Source: Straminergon stramineum (Eukaryota; Streptophyta; Bryopsida; Hypnales; Calliergonaceae). From it: 64,000 nt of DNA. The position numbers and the translations under genes were made by a program. Below are positions 24,870 through 36,288 of the stretch, one piece after another (positions within the stretch are counted from its first letter, which is position 1; each line of letters starts with the position of its first letter). The stretch lies in contig OY987266.1 in assembly GCA_963920665.1 (NCBI GenBank), positions 10,545,001 to 10,609,000 on the forward strand, read 5' to 3'. The notes under the pieces were generated by a model. It ran no database searches and was not told where the DNA came from. It worked only from the letters and a program-made list of their open reading frames with translations.

Positions 24870-26420
24870 AAAACCTTTAAGTAATCTAATTTTTGTAAAG
24901 ATCCAACAATATGAAAAAAAATTATTGTTGGTTCATTTTGTGGAATAAAAAATCATTTTAATTAAAAATTTGCATACTTGTTATTAACTTGAAGTTCTAT
25001 TCAAATCTAAAGTCTTTAAGACTTTTTGCAAAATATGTATTGAATTATGGGGATCAAAAGCTCGACAAAGCCACATTGTCAAAAGTCTAAGCAACCTTGA
25101 AAAAAATGTTGTGTTCCTCTTTACTCAGTCATATCTCACATACATTGCTATCTTGCTTCCAATTGTTTTAGGCAAGATCTTTGTACAAGTCAAGAATAAG
25201 ATCTTACCATTACAAATTCTAAAAAGTGGATAAAATAAGATTTATAATCCTATTTTCAAAATGTGTTGTTTTTTGGCAATTTCATGTAGGACAGTTGGAG
25301 TATATTCCAATTTTTGACCCAAAAAACTATAGGGGATAAAACTTGTTTTCTTCTTGTGATTAAATATAACAATTTCTACCATCAAATACTTGTCCATGTA
25401 TTCCTCTATATATGAAGTGTGTTTCATTGCAAAGACCTATTGTTAAAGCAATATTGTACAACAAAATACTAGAAAGGACAATCTTCAAATAGAGACACTT
25501 AGGTGGAAGCCTATATGGATTTATTCAATTGGATAATGGATAGTAAATATCTTATGGGAAGATGGAATCTAGAGATAAAAGATCAACTTCATCTCTTGGA
25601 AAAAGTTAACATACACATCATTTTATTAGATCCAATGCCTTATTTGTTAAAGCAAGAATTGCCCACTTAAAGATTTACTCAAATATCACAAAATTGAATA
25701 TAGAAATTAGAATATACGTAGTTGAAGAGTCATGCAATTGTAAGATTCTTGCATTGTATATTGGCATGCATTTATTGTTACAAATCTTTGTATCTAAGAC
25801 AAAATAGTGGAATTTGTCCCTCTCCAATACTCAGACAAAAGAATTCAATTTGTCTTGCTAATGAGCACTTTATCTTTCTTTATTCAATTTAGCTACAAGC
25901 ATATAGATTGACTATTAAAAAAATTCTCATCATGCATAAAGTTATAGGTAAATGCTAAGAGATCCTTTGTTGCCCTTTCAAATGTGGAGAGGCTCCTAGA
26001 ATTGTGATTTTCTATAAAATCAAAATCATTGGAGAAAATTTGTGGTTATTGGGGAATTTTTTTGACTCTATAATCTTTGGGCATGTATGGAAACTAAATA
26101 GGCCAAATAGGGGACTGAAAATGGTCCTTCAAGGTAGAAATACCCTATATGAACCTTCTTCTCGGCCAATTGCATTAGTATCTACTACCTTCAACATTTC
26201 ATCAATCTAAAATGTTAAATAATGATAGGTTCAAACACAATTGGGAAGAGGATCCATAAGTTAATGAGTATGCCTACCTTAGTGATGAGCCTGCTCTCAC
26301 ATTTGTAGCTCCTCATGTTCTTGTCAAAACTCATCATATCTCTTCTTTGCTACAAAGAAACTTTCTCTCTTTCAATGAACAATATGACTTACTATCCACT
26401 CAAAAGATGTGTCATGTCCT
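24870..26420. other. AT-rich spacer, no feature recognised
   Basis: No open frame with a domain, no inverted repeat ends and no RNA gene that I can support. Confidence 0.4.
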
Positions 26421-26424
26421 TTTT

Positions 26425-26560
26425 GTTCCCCCCCCCCTCTACTTCTAAAAATTGAGAGTTGTTGATATTTTTTTTTATATCCCCCCCCCCCCCCCCCTCT
26501 ACTTCTAAAAATTGAGAGTTGTTGATTTTTTTTTATATCCCCCCCCCCCCCCCCCCTCCA
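26425..26560. repeat. Tandem repeat with long poly-C tracts
   Basis: The unit CCCTCTACTTCTAAAAATTGAGAGTTGTTGA followed by a T-run and a C-run occurs twice (from about 26430 and about 26494). C-runs of about 9, 17 and 18 bases punctuate it. The minus strand would have G-runs able to form quadruplex-like structures. Such runs are also prone to sequencing and assembly error. Confidence 0.8.
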
Positions 26561-26584
26561 ATGCCATTGATCTTAAGAAAAAAA

Positions 26585-26770
26585 CTTGGGATATTGATAC
26601 GGATATTGTATTGATATTAATATTAATATGGGATATTATACTATAATGGGATATTATACTATAATGGGATATTAAATACATATATGGATACTACTAGTTC
26701 TAGATATGGATATGGGACATTGTACATGAACGTGAAATGGATATGGATATGGTGGATTGGGATAAATCCC
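26585..26770. repeat. GGATAT-rich degenerate satellite
   Basis: The stretch is built from GATATTG, GGATATTATACTATAAT (17 bp, about 2.5 tandem copies near 26628-26675) and ATGGATATGGATATGG units. It is simple-sequence DNA without coding content. Confidence 0.7.
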
Positions 26771-26799
26771 ATATAGAATGCCAAACTAATGGCTTCTCA

Positions 26800-28450
26800 A
26801 AATTACAAATAGGGTGAGGGGAGAGGGGTTGAGATAACAAATTTAATTTAAATTAATTTAAATTATTATTTTTAAACTCAAAGGGGGGAAGATATGAATT
26901 TAAATAAATGTAGATTTTTCACAGTTAGTCACTATCCACTCAAAAGACAGGTGACACAGGCTTACTGTACTTTTACAGAAGATTTATCTAAATACGGTAC
27001 TCAACGTACAGGTTTCAAATTTCAAAACAAAGAGAGGGTCCATGCTGAGTTGCTGACTCCACGGTAGGCAGGCAGGCTCTCCTTTCATATTTGAATCACA
27101 GTGCTATTTCCTTGGGCTCGCTTGCCCACCAGGCCATATTTCGGCTGGCTGGGGTTTGACTGTATTCTTTATCACTGGTGTCAATTTTTACAGGTTGAAG
27201 TACAACAATCTAGAACAGTAATTCCATGTATTTTTACTCCAAGCTAACAGCCTCTCCGAAAATCTCACCTGATGAGCAGTAGAGAACAGTGGACCTGGTT
27301 ACCTACAGTAGTACAGTACAGTTCCCGTTTCTTTGGCAAAGCCTCTAGTAAAAAATCCTGTAATTCCCTAATATTTGCTCCCACAAAATCCCCACAAAAA
27401 CTCACCTGAGCACAAGATGACAGTGCACCTGGTCACCCACACGCTCGGATCGTTCGGCATGTAGACAGAAGCTCCAATCCAACTGCCCCGTCTTTTATAA
27501 AAAGACATCGAGACAGCAAGGAAAAGCTTCATCATAGCCAGTTGACATCGCAAAAGCAAACCTCGAACTTTAGTGCACTGCAGTACTTTCATGGAGGCAG
27601 ATTTCTCTTTTTCCAAATATGTCAACGAACATTCGGTAATCCCATACAAGCTTCCTATAGCTTACGTACAATTATACAAACCTTGAGATTCCCCATCGCT
27701 CAACTCCGTTTCGACATGTGGTGAAAATCCACAAACTAGACAGCTTGCGAAGTTGCTTCTTTCTCCTCGAAAGATCATCAAGGAATACTAAACCTGGCGA
27801 ACCCATGTACAGTTAGTATTATTACCCGAGTATTAATAAACCGGCCTTCACTTTTTTAACTCTGCTTTTCCCGGAATGCGCGTGGACTTTGCAAGTGGAC
27901 CTCCTGATGTCTTGCCCTGCAAGAATCGATGCTATATTCGAAGCCTACGACGGCTGTCTGAAACCCCAAATGGACTGGCGATGCTAAAACGTTCCATTGT
28001 TTTGTTTCGTTTCATTGAATTAGCGTAATTAGAATCGTATTTGTAGAGATTTGAATATGCTAATCGTGGTTTGCATGCGACCCTGGCTCCCGGTGATGGG
28101 CTTTTCGGCATTATCTTGCCGTTTATAAAAGGACGTTGGGAGCCAAAATAGGGGGAGGCATGGCTGCGCTCTGGCACCACGGACGGTTGTCGCTCATCGA
28201 TCTCTCCGCCCCCAGCGGCCCAGCCTGGCTTGCTGCAATGCTGCCCTGCCTTGCGGACGTCGGGAACTTGGGAACTCAGAATGAGTGACCAGACGGAGTA
28301 ATGACCCGATGAGAGTCTCAAGGTGGGAGGCAGCGCTCTGGCTTTAAAAGCGTCCTCTAACGCAGAGGTACACTTTGCTTCCTTTGTGTTACCAGCAATG
28401 TACAAATGGTGTACATTTCAGGGGTGGGTGCTTTTAGTGACCATTGCATT
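26800..28450. other. Unassigned, partly GC-rich region
   Basis: Base composition rises toward genic levels at 27000-28440. On the plus strand, TATAAAAGG at about 28124-28132 resembles a TATA box. A 157-codon minus-strand frame (27932-28405) and a 93-codon one (27368-27649) show no known domain. A roughly 40-bp sequence is duplicated at 27262-27308 and 27398-27442. This could be a non-coding gene, a gene relic or promoter DNA. I cannot support a gene. Confidence 0.35.
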
Positions 28451-28454
28451 TTAA

Positions 28455-29091
28455 CCCCTAAATGCCCAAGGCCTATTTGGAGCTTCTTGAAATTTTCCCT
28501 AAATTGAACAAAAAGTCAACGTTTTCATAAGTTGTACCAATTTCTTTTGAATTGTAACCATACAAATTCAAACTAGACATGTTAGAGATCACATAGGAAA
28601 AGAAAACATAACAATATCTCTTACAGATTGAAAGATTATAATGTTTGATCATGAGGGTGTAAAAACTATGAAAATTTTTCAATTCCCTTTTTGCATGTCA
28701 ACTCTAAAAAGTTGGTCACTAAAAAAATATGAGGTTATAGGACCTAGCATGCACAACCCCAATCAATTTATGGTTTTTCAAAATCTATTCTACGATTTTT
28801 TTAAATGAATTTCTAATGTGATTTTGCCTCCAAGATCTAGTGTATTTGAGGCTCATTTCCAAGAGCTGGCAACACTACAAGAAGTCAAGATTGCATTGGG
28901 TATCCTTGCACAAAATCTTCAATAGAAAAATTATAATCCTTTATTTTTAAGATCAACTTTTCAATCCTAAAACTAGACTTCAAAAAGAATTCTCCAAAAA
29001 TACAAACTACTAATGATAGCAATTTGGTTGGGTTTTACTTAACTTCAAAGTTTTCCAAACACCACATTTGGGTGCCTTGGGCATTTAGGGG
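28455..29091. mobile_element. TTAA-bounded element, copy 3 (637 bp), perfect ends
   Basis: TTAA occurs at 28451-28454 and 29092-29095. The termini are a perfect 18-bp inverted repeat, CCCCTAAATGCCCAAGGC, so 22 bp pair if TTAA is counted. The interior is AT-rich and non-coding. This is the best-preserved pair of ends in the family and suggests the most recent movement. Confidence 0.8.
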
Positions 29092-29281
29092 TTAACTTCA
29101 AAAATTCATAACTAATTCCACAAAGATAAAAAAACAAAAAAACAAAAAACAAAACCCACAGGAAACGACTTGGGTTAGATGCTAATTCCAATTGTCTTTT
29201 AATGGAAAATTTACTGAAAAATATATGAAGAAGATTAATCTTCCCAATTTTATCTTCAACTGGTCCGAGATGACCTTAAAC

Positions 29282-29390
29282 TACTAGGTGATGGTGGTGA
29301 GGTACCCAAACCGAATGGTGTGGTTGTGGGTTTGATACCTGGCGGTGACAGGTTCTTTACCTTGCATGAAATTGGCCTCTCTTCCTGATG
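29282..29390 (+). repeat. Possible tRNA-derived SINE head
   Basis: TGGTGGTGAGG (29292-29302) fits the pol III A box with one mismatch, and GGTTTGATACC (29329-29339) fits the B box with one mismatch. The spacing is tRNA-like. The surrounding sequence does not fold into a full tRNA, so a SINE or tRNA relic is more likely than a tRNA gene. There is no second copy in the window. Confidence 0.3.
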
Positions 29391-29585
29391 GGACCCCTTG
29401 CAATGTATTTCCTAAACACGCTTATTTCAAAGAAAAAAAATTATTTTCAACTCTTAAATGGGTGCTTGATAGACCTCCTATCTTCATTCAAATATGAGCT
29501 AGAAATAGGAAGAAGTCACACATCCAAAGGAATAAAAAAGATGAAGAGAGAAAATGAAGTAGACAAACTAAGGTGGTCCATTTAA

Positions 29586-30151
29586 CCCCTAAAGGACCAG
29601 GGCACATTTTGGGCAGAAATTGTCAAAAACTGCCACTTTTTAGGGCAGCAAGAAAAAAATGAAAAAAAAAAAGTTTAAAAAAAATTCAGCCATTCAAATT
29701 TATATTAGGCTTCTTTGAGAACATATGAAAAACAATTTAGAAACTTTGACCACATGGATTGAAAGATTATAATGTTTGAAATTAGATGAAAAAGTTTTTT
29801 TCCAACCTTGCCCAATAGGGCTTGCAAAATTTAAATCCTTCTAGAATGAGATTTTTACACTAAACATGTTTTTTTTTTTTACATCTTCATCTTGCATCAT
29901 CTAAGCTATAGACCCACCAAATTTCAAAATCATAGGAAGAGTTTTGCGCATGATGCCTGAGATGCCCACAAAGTTTAGGGCAGAATAACGTTTGATCCAA
30001 GCACCCAATTGGAAAAGAAAAAGATTTTCAGGAAGAGGGTACACAATTACACATTGTGCCCAAATTTCATGAACATCTGACCAAAATGACTTCATAGGAA
30101 CCTACCCAGGATTTATTGCGTATGTTGAACGAACACTTGGTCCTTCAGGGG
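29586..30151 (+). mobile_element. TTAA-bounded element, copy 4 (566 bp)
   Basis: TTAA at 29582-29585 and 30152-30155. The left end is CCCCTAAAGGACCA and the right end is the inverse of CCCCTGAAGGACCA (13 of 14). The interior is collinear with the 57832-58410 element (blocks TTTTTAGGGCAG, GGATTGAAAGATTATAATGTTTGAA, CCTTGCCC.ATAGGG, GAGATTTTTACACTA). It is non-coding. Confidence 0.8.
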
Positions 30152-30155
30152 TTAA

Positions 30156-30681
30156 CTCTCGAAAAGTCTATTTATTGTATAAAAATTTAGCAAAGACAAA
30201 AGTGTATTGCATCGCATTGTTCCATGGATGACAATAGAATAAAACTTACAAATTAGAAGTTGGATGGAACATCATATGGAAGGAAGGCCTAGGTGGACAC
30301 AAATAATCGTTGGCATTGAAATGCATAAAGTCTCCATAATGATTTTTATTGGCAATTGTGTTATGGTAGGTATTAGTATATTAGGTTACATACAATACAA
30401 TTTAGTAAAGCATGTGAGATTAGGCAAAGATATATTAGAATACTGAGGCATGACATCATATGTAGGTCGAGATTATAGTAATTCCAAAGGTGATAGACAT
30501 AGCATCAAAATATTTGATATTTGGATATTATTAAAAAAACAATCACATTACAAAATCCATTCATGGTTCTCATGTTCCACAAAGAATAAAGGTCAATTCA
30601 TACTACATTCCAAGTTTCATATTCCACAAAATTCTCAAAATCCAATTGGTAGAGAGCTAAAAATTGGGACTTGCAACTTCA
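30156..30681. other. Spacer, no feature recognised
   Basis: AT-rich sequence with two short frames lacking domains. Nothing supportable is seen. Confidence 0.4.
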
Positions 30682-31142
30682 CACTACATCTTGAGTCCCA
30701 AGTCCGACAACACTCCAAGATGCCTACATGGCAACACTTTTGAAGAGTTTTGGCACCAAGGAAGTGGGACTTGGAGGTTGAATTGGGTGTATCAAAAAGT
30801 ATAGACCCAACTTGGGTTCCAAGTCCCAACTATTATTGTGAATATAAAATTAGGAGTAAAACACCATATGAATTACCTTCATTGGCTGAAATTTTGTTAA
30901 AATATGTCTAAAGCCAAGATGTGTTGCTAAAGGTACCCCCAAAATGAGGTTTGACTCTTTGACCAACTTTTGGGACACAAAAATGCTATAAAATATTAGA
31001 CAAGGGACAAGTTGGAACTTTGGTCTACACACTAAGAAGTCCCAAGTCCCACATTGATATTTTTATCCACCTTCTACAACCCAAAGAAGTTGGAATTTGA
31101 CTTTGAACCATGACTTTAAAAGTTGGGACCCCAGATGTAGTG
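30682..31142. mobile_element. CACTAC-ended element (461 bp)
   Basis: The left end CACTACATCTTGAGTCCCAA and the right end, the inverse of CACTACATCTGGGGTCCCAA, match at 18 of 20 positions. The motif GGGACTTGG/CCAAGTCCCA recurs several times inside in both orientations, giving local hairpins. No clear 3-bp target duplication is seen. It is probably another non-autonomous CACTA-type element, distinct from the 24.3/24.7-kb family. Confidence 0.55.
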
Positions 31143-33819
31143 CGAAACACCCCTAAACGTCCTTCTCTAAAGAATGAAGTCTAAGTAAAAGGAAATAGAT
31201 TCCACATTTGGAGAATGAAGCTCATCTCCAAATGCCATTGCCCATGAGGTACATGCCATCTACACACACTTGCATGTAGAATAGAGTCTAATAACAATAC
31301 ACATTTAATGAATTTAGGATAATGTAGTATACAATCATTGTTTTATGGTCACAACTAACAATGCATAATTAACATTGCATTCTTACACAATCTCAATCAA
31401 CTAAATAAAATTTCGATTTCAAAGAAAAAATTGCATTTGCATGTGGTGACCATTTTTGGTTTTACCAGATGATTACAAAAAAATAAGTGATGATTTTTTA
31501 AAATTCAATAGTGTAGGTTAGTAGAAAGCATGGCCATGTGTACATCTGTCATGTTAGAAAATAAATCTTTCCTACTTCATTTGTTTGTAGAAGATTCAAG
31601 AATATTTTGTGTCTTCTAATTATTTATTAAGACAAACCATTTTTTTCCCAAGAAAGAATTGTGTGTATTGTAAGAATATAAAAGAGAGAGTATGATTGTT
31701 GGAAGAAAATATATCTCAAACAAATTTTGGGTTCCCAATGAAGTAGGGTGACAAAAGTTAAAATACTTAATAGACAAATGCCAATTGGTATAATGCAAGT
31801 TGCCACTAAAAAATAGGTACATATTGAGGAGAATTCCTCCATGATAAGTGATTGGCAATTTCTATTGCACTTGTGAATTATGTTTTGGAGATGTTGTGTC
31901 TAACTATCTCCACATGAATTATGTCACAACATCCTTCAAGAGAGACTTTTGACTTAAGTACTAAATAATGTTATGTAGTAGCTACAAAAGTAAGAAAACT
32001 CATTATACAAAATTCAATAGAATTCATAACTTGAACTAAATTGTTGGAGTGATGTTGCAAAAAAATGAAAAAGTAATGAATATTTCATACTAATATCCTT
32101 CTAGAATTAGAAAGTGTGGAGTTTTGTCACAACCATGCAAATGATGAATTTCAATTTTGATTTGTTTATCATGATTATAATACATTTGAGAGAATCTTAG
32201 TTGTAATTTAACTGTTTAAAAATTCTTTTAGCACAAGGTTATTACAAATTCAATGGAATAAGTTTTGAATTTATTATCTAGAAGATCTAGAATTTTGAAA
32301 ACTCTCATTCAACAATACTTTGAGCAAAAAATGACTATACTTTGATGGTAAAAAAAGTCTCAATTTTAATTCAATATTAAGTTTCATTATGAAGATCTCT
32401 TAAGAATTTGTACTCAAAACCACATCCTAAAATTAGAATTAAAAAAAATAATATTTAATACAAAAATAGTTTACCTTCAGAAGATATATATAAATGTAAA
32501 AATTATTATAAAATTCAATAATCTTAAAATAGGAATAAAACATCCAATTATTTCGTTTACATAATTAGCTCTAAAAATAATAGAGCTAAAAAATCCATTC
32601 ACAACCTACTATTTTTTAATTTTCAAGTGCATTGAATGAGTGGTACAATTTTTTTGAGTTTTTGGACTCAACCTTAGTTTCTTTGAGTTTTTGAGTAGAT
32701 TGAAGAAGTATCATATTTTTAAAAGTTTTTAGTGTTATAAGGTAGCCAACCCATTGTCGCCCCCCTCCCATTTCCAGGGTCTAGACTGATGTATTTCCGT
32801 GCAAGTGAGTAGGAATACTTGGTCAATTCTGATAGACGATGAGTGGAAATAGGTTCCCCGCTCGGTATGTTGATAGGTAGCTTTGATCAAAGTGGGCAAT
32901 TGCTAATATTCGGAATGACTGCGGGTAAAATTTAGAAAAGTAAATGCAAGATAGTAGAGTTGCTCAATTTAGGTTGCTAATTTTGCATTTGTGGGTGATT
33001 AAAATGAGATCATGCTATGGTTGGTGACGGAACTTTTAATGTGTTCATTTGCATGGGTGACATGTCAATGCTACAAAAGGTGATGATTGGAAATTAGTCA
33101 ACAAAGGTTGCGATGGACATTAATTAGCCAAGCCTGCGATGGAAATTTAAGGGAGTGATATTGATCTCCTTTCCAGCTCTCAAACCGCTCAAAGACTCCA
33201 ATAATTTCAGTTGAAGCGATGTTGTGTCTCTTGTGTCTATGATTTATTTGTACTTTTGAATTTATTTGATGTTTATGATTTCCTTCTCTTGCTAGTTTTT
33301 TCAATCTCTGAGGTCACCAACTTGGTTGGTGGCTACAAATCTGTAGTGCCATTTGATGTTCTCTGAGAAAAGTTTCAGCAACCAAAATCAGGTAATATGT
33401 TTGTCACATTCTTATCTCCATAGAAGTTCAATTCATGTGTACTGTTTCATGTTGAATTTATGTTCCAAGTTTCACCATAGGAAATTCAATTCCTATTTCC
33501 ACTTCAATCATTGGAAGTTTAATTCATGTTTGATCTACATGAACATAACGGATACTAAAAGTGCAAAAGTCCAAATCGCTTTGTTCATAATATTACATGA
33601 AGTTATAGTAAAATGTGTTACAAATGCTCTATGTTGCAATGAGGTGTAAATTCCACTACCTCCATAGTCACTAACTGATGTCATGCATTAGAAATTGCAA
33701 GCATATAAAATTGACTTCTCCATTGGCAAATATTCTGCCTGTCATTAAACTTACAAACGTTGTAGCTGTTGGGGTTCATTCTATAGAACTTCACGGCACT
33801 TGACATTAATCAGAGAGTA
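31143..33819. other. Spacer upstream of the transposase pseudogene
   Basis: It is AT-rich to about 32740, then more balanced. No gene was recognised. The 5' terminal inverted repeat expected for the transposon at 33820 could not be identified by eye. Confidence 0.35.
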
Positions 33820-36288
33820 ATGAGCTCCGACAATGCCGAGGAATGGCACATGCTTGAGGAAGGGTGCGATGATAGCACTGGTAGCGAGCTTGATTCTCCA
33901 ATCGGGACACAAATTGAGAATTACAACTTGCTGGAGACATTCCAATCGCAAAACAGGAGAGTTGCACCACATCGGGTAGTTGAACTTGGCCAAATAAATG
34001 AGAGAGGAGATGGTACTTCTTGCATTCAAGTCAACAATACGAGAGGTCCGGGCATGCGTGAAAGAACAAGACGAGGTTCATCCCTACATGAAGCCTCCCG
34101 ACCTATCCAGCGAAGTGCGATGAGGACGAACAATGGAGTTTGGCTCTTTAGCAACCTGTCGGCAAATCAAGTGACCACCAATAGAGTTGCACCTACACAT
34201 GGAGAAAGTCAACAATTATTAGGTGATGTCACAAACGACCAGTTGCATTCTCAACAAACTAGACAATGCAATAGCAATACTAGCAAGGTAAAGAAAAATT
34301 CCTTTTGGAGTGATGAAGACATGAAAGCAGCCTTAGCAGCACAAAAGCAAGGACTGAGTATGCGGCAAGCAGCTGCAAAGCATGGCATTCCATATTCGAC
34401 TTTTAGAAAATGGTACTATGGTATGCGCACATGTAGAAAGAGGGGAGTGAACAATGTTCTCACTGCAGAAGAAGAGAGAGAGATTGTGGAATATATTCTA
34501 GCCATGTGTGACAGAGGCTTAGGCCTCAATCCTATAACTTTGAAAATGAAAGTTGCAGAAATAACGAGGAATCGTTATACGCCATTCAAAAACGGGATTC
34601 TAGGTGATGGATGGTTTAGGTGGTTCCGCAAGCACCATCCAGAGCTCACATTGAAGGTGGCACAAACCCTCTCATCTTCTAGGGCAAAGGGATTGTGCAA
34701 AGAAAATGTGGATAGCTTCTATGGTAATCTAAGTGAGTTGTACAACTTGCACGGCTACCCTCCAGAGAGAGTGTGGAACTTCGATGAATTTGGCGTGCAA
34801 GCAGGAAGAAATGGTGGTGCACTTGTCATAGCACTACGAGGAGCTTGTCGTATACATCACCTTGTTCCATATTAGTGGGAATGGTTATCAGTTCTTGTTT
34901 GTATCAATGTAGCTAGATCAGCCATACCATCTTTCTACATTTTCAAAGGGAAGCGTTTCCGCCAAAACTATATAGAGTGTTGTGAACCTGGTGCAACCAT
35001 GGCAATGCAACCATGAGCTTGGATGACTAGCTATTTGTTTTCAACTTGGATTTCTCACTTCATTAAGAGCATCGAAGAGCTTAGTGGCATTTCTCCCACT
35101 CAAAGACATCTTCTTATTCTCAATGGGCATGCAAGTCACGTCACTATAGCAGTGGCGAAAGTAGCACAACAAGCTGGATTAGACATCCTCACCTTACCCT
35201 CTTACACATCCCATAGTCTACAACCTCTAGATGTGTCTATCTTTGGATTGTTCAAGAGCTACTTTCGGGAATACAAAGACTATTGGGTGTCTAGAAATGT
35301 AGACCAACTTGCACTCAAAGCAACTCTCGTATAGTGGGTGTCCCTCAACTTACGATGGGCTCTAACACCAAATAACATTAGAAGTAGATTCAAGTCTACT
35401 GGGATCTGGCCACTTAATCCAAGAGCAGTGGATGACCAACTAGGTCCTTGCCAAATATATATACAACGTATTGGTGACGGTTTACGACTTGACGAAAATG
35501 AAGGTCAAATTGACCAGGATGAATGTGGAGAACCAAAAAATTTATAGACCCACAACAATGATAGCAGGCACGATGTACATGTCGGAGAAGAGGACTTACC
35601 TGCACTTGTTTCACAGGAGATTGTCGTCGACTTGGAATTGCCTCCCAATTCCACTGCCGAACATTTTTTTGTTAATGCAAATGTACACAACTTGGAGTTG
35701 GCAGAAGAAGTTGTTGGATTAGACCCTAGCTGCAACGATCCCCAATCCATTACATCTTCTCTAACCTTGCCCACCATCACCAAGAGATCCAACCCCAAGA
35801 GATCCAACCCCAAGAGATGCAACGTTGATCCCATTGTGGACTTCTCCAAATCTCTAATGCTAATGTCATACGTTTACATGACCACAGTGTAGTAAATCCA
35901 AGAGCGCAACAACGAACGGGCGAGGGAGAAAGAACGCCCAAGAATTGAACAAGAAGATGTAAAACAGAAGAAGTTACAAGAGCGGGAAGAGAGGAGGGTG
36001 CAACAAGAAGCTCACTAGTAGGAGGAGGCGAAGGAGTGCGCCCACAAAGCAACGGAGCATGAAGAAGTGGCACGAGCACGAGCTACTATGCAAGAGGAGG
36101 TTGTACACTTGAAGGAGCAGTGCCAAGCTATCCATGCCGAAGCTTCATTCTCCAGGCAACAGAAAGGTCATGGAGACGGACATCACAACTACAAACATCG
36201 ACTCCAACAAGGAGTGCAAAGGGGGGACAAAATTCAATGGCTCCTTGTAGAACTCCAATCTCACAATCTTCTGAGCCCCAAGGTCTAG
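33820..36288 (+). pseudogene. Decayed pogo/Tigger-like DDE transposase (HTH_psq, DDE_1)
   Basis: One reading frame runs from the ATG at 33820 to the TAG at 36286-36288 (about 822 codons) without a frameshift. It is broken by eight internal stops: TAG 34873, TGA 35014, TAG 35332, TAG 35545, TAG 35890, TAA 35893, TAG 36016 and TAG 36019. A psq-type helix-turn-helix is at about residues 160-210 (MRQAAAKHGIPYSTFRKWY). A CENP-B-like domain follows (GDGWFRWFRKHHPEL). The DDE core has NFDEFG (first acid present), LLILNGHASH (usual LDGH, so the second acid is Asn, AAT at 35122) and SLQPLDVSIF (third acid present), then GIWPLNP. The tail has three tandem KRSNP-coding repeats (about 35780-35820) and a Glu/Arg/Gln-rich coiled coil (about 35900-36150). 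It is not functional as it stands. Family assignment rests on motif order; the terminal repeats were not found. Confidence 0.88.

Noticed and set aside
27932..28405. 157-codon minus-strand frame
   Set aside because: No recognisable motif, and it ends against a transposon boundary. It was kept only as part of an unassigned GC-richer region.
31042..31070. GTCCCACATTG, close to the plant snRNA upstream element RTCCCACATCG, with an AT-rich stretch downstream
   Set aside because: It is one of several CCAAGTCCCA-type repeats inside the CACTAC-ended element and no snRNA sequence follows.
35505..36079. Minus-strand frames of 100-114 codons across the transposase tail
   Set aside because: They are antisense shadows of the Glu/Arg/Gln-rich tail, which is explained by the plus-strand frame continuous with the DDE domain.
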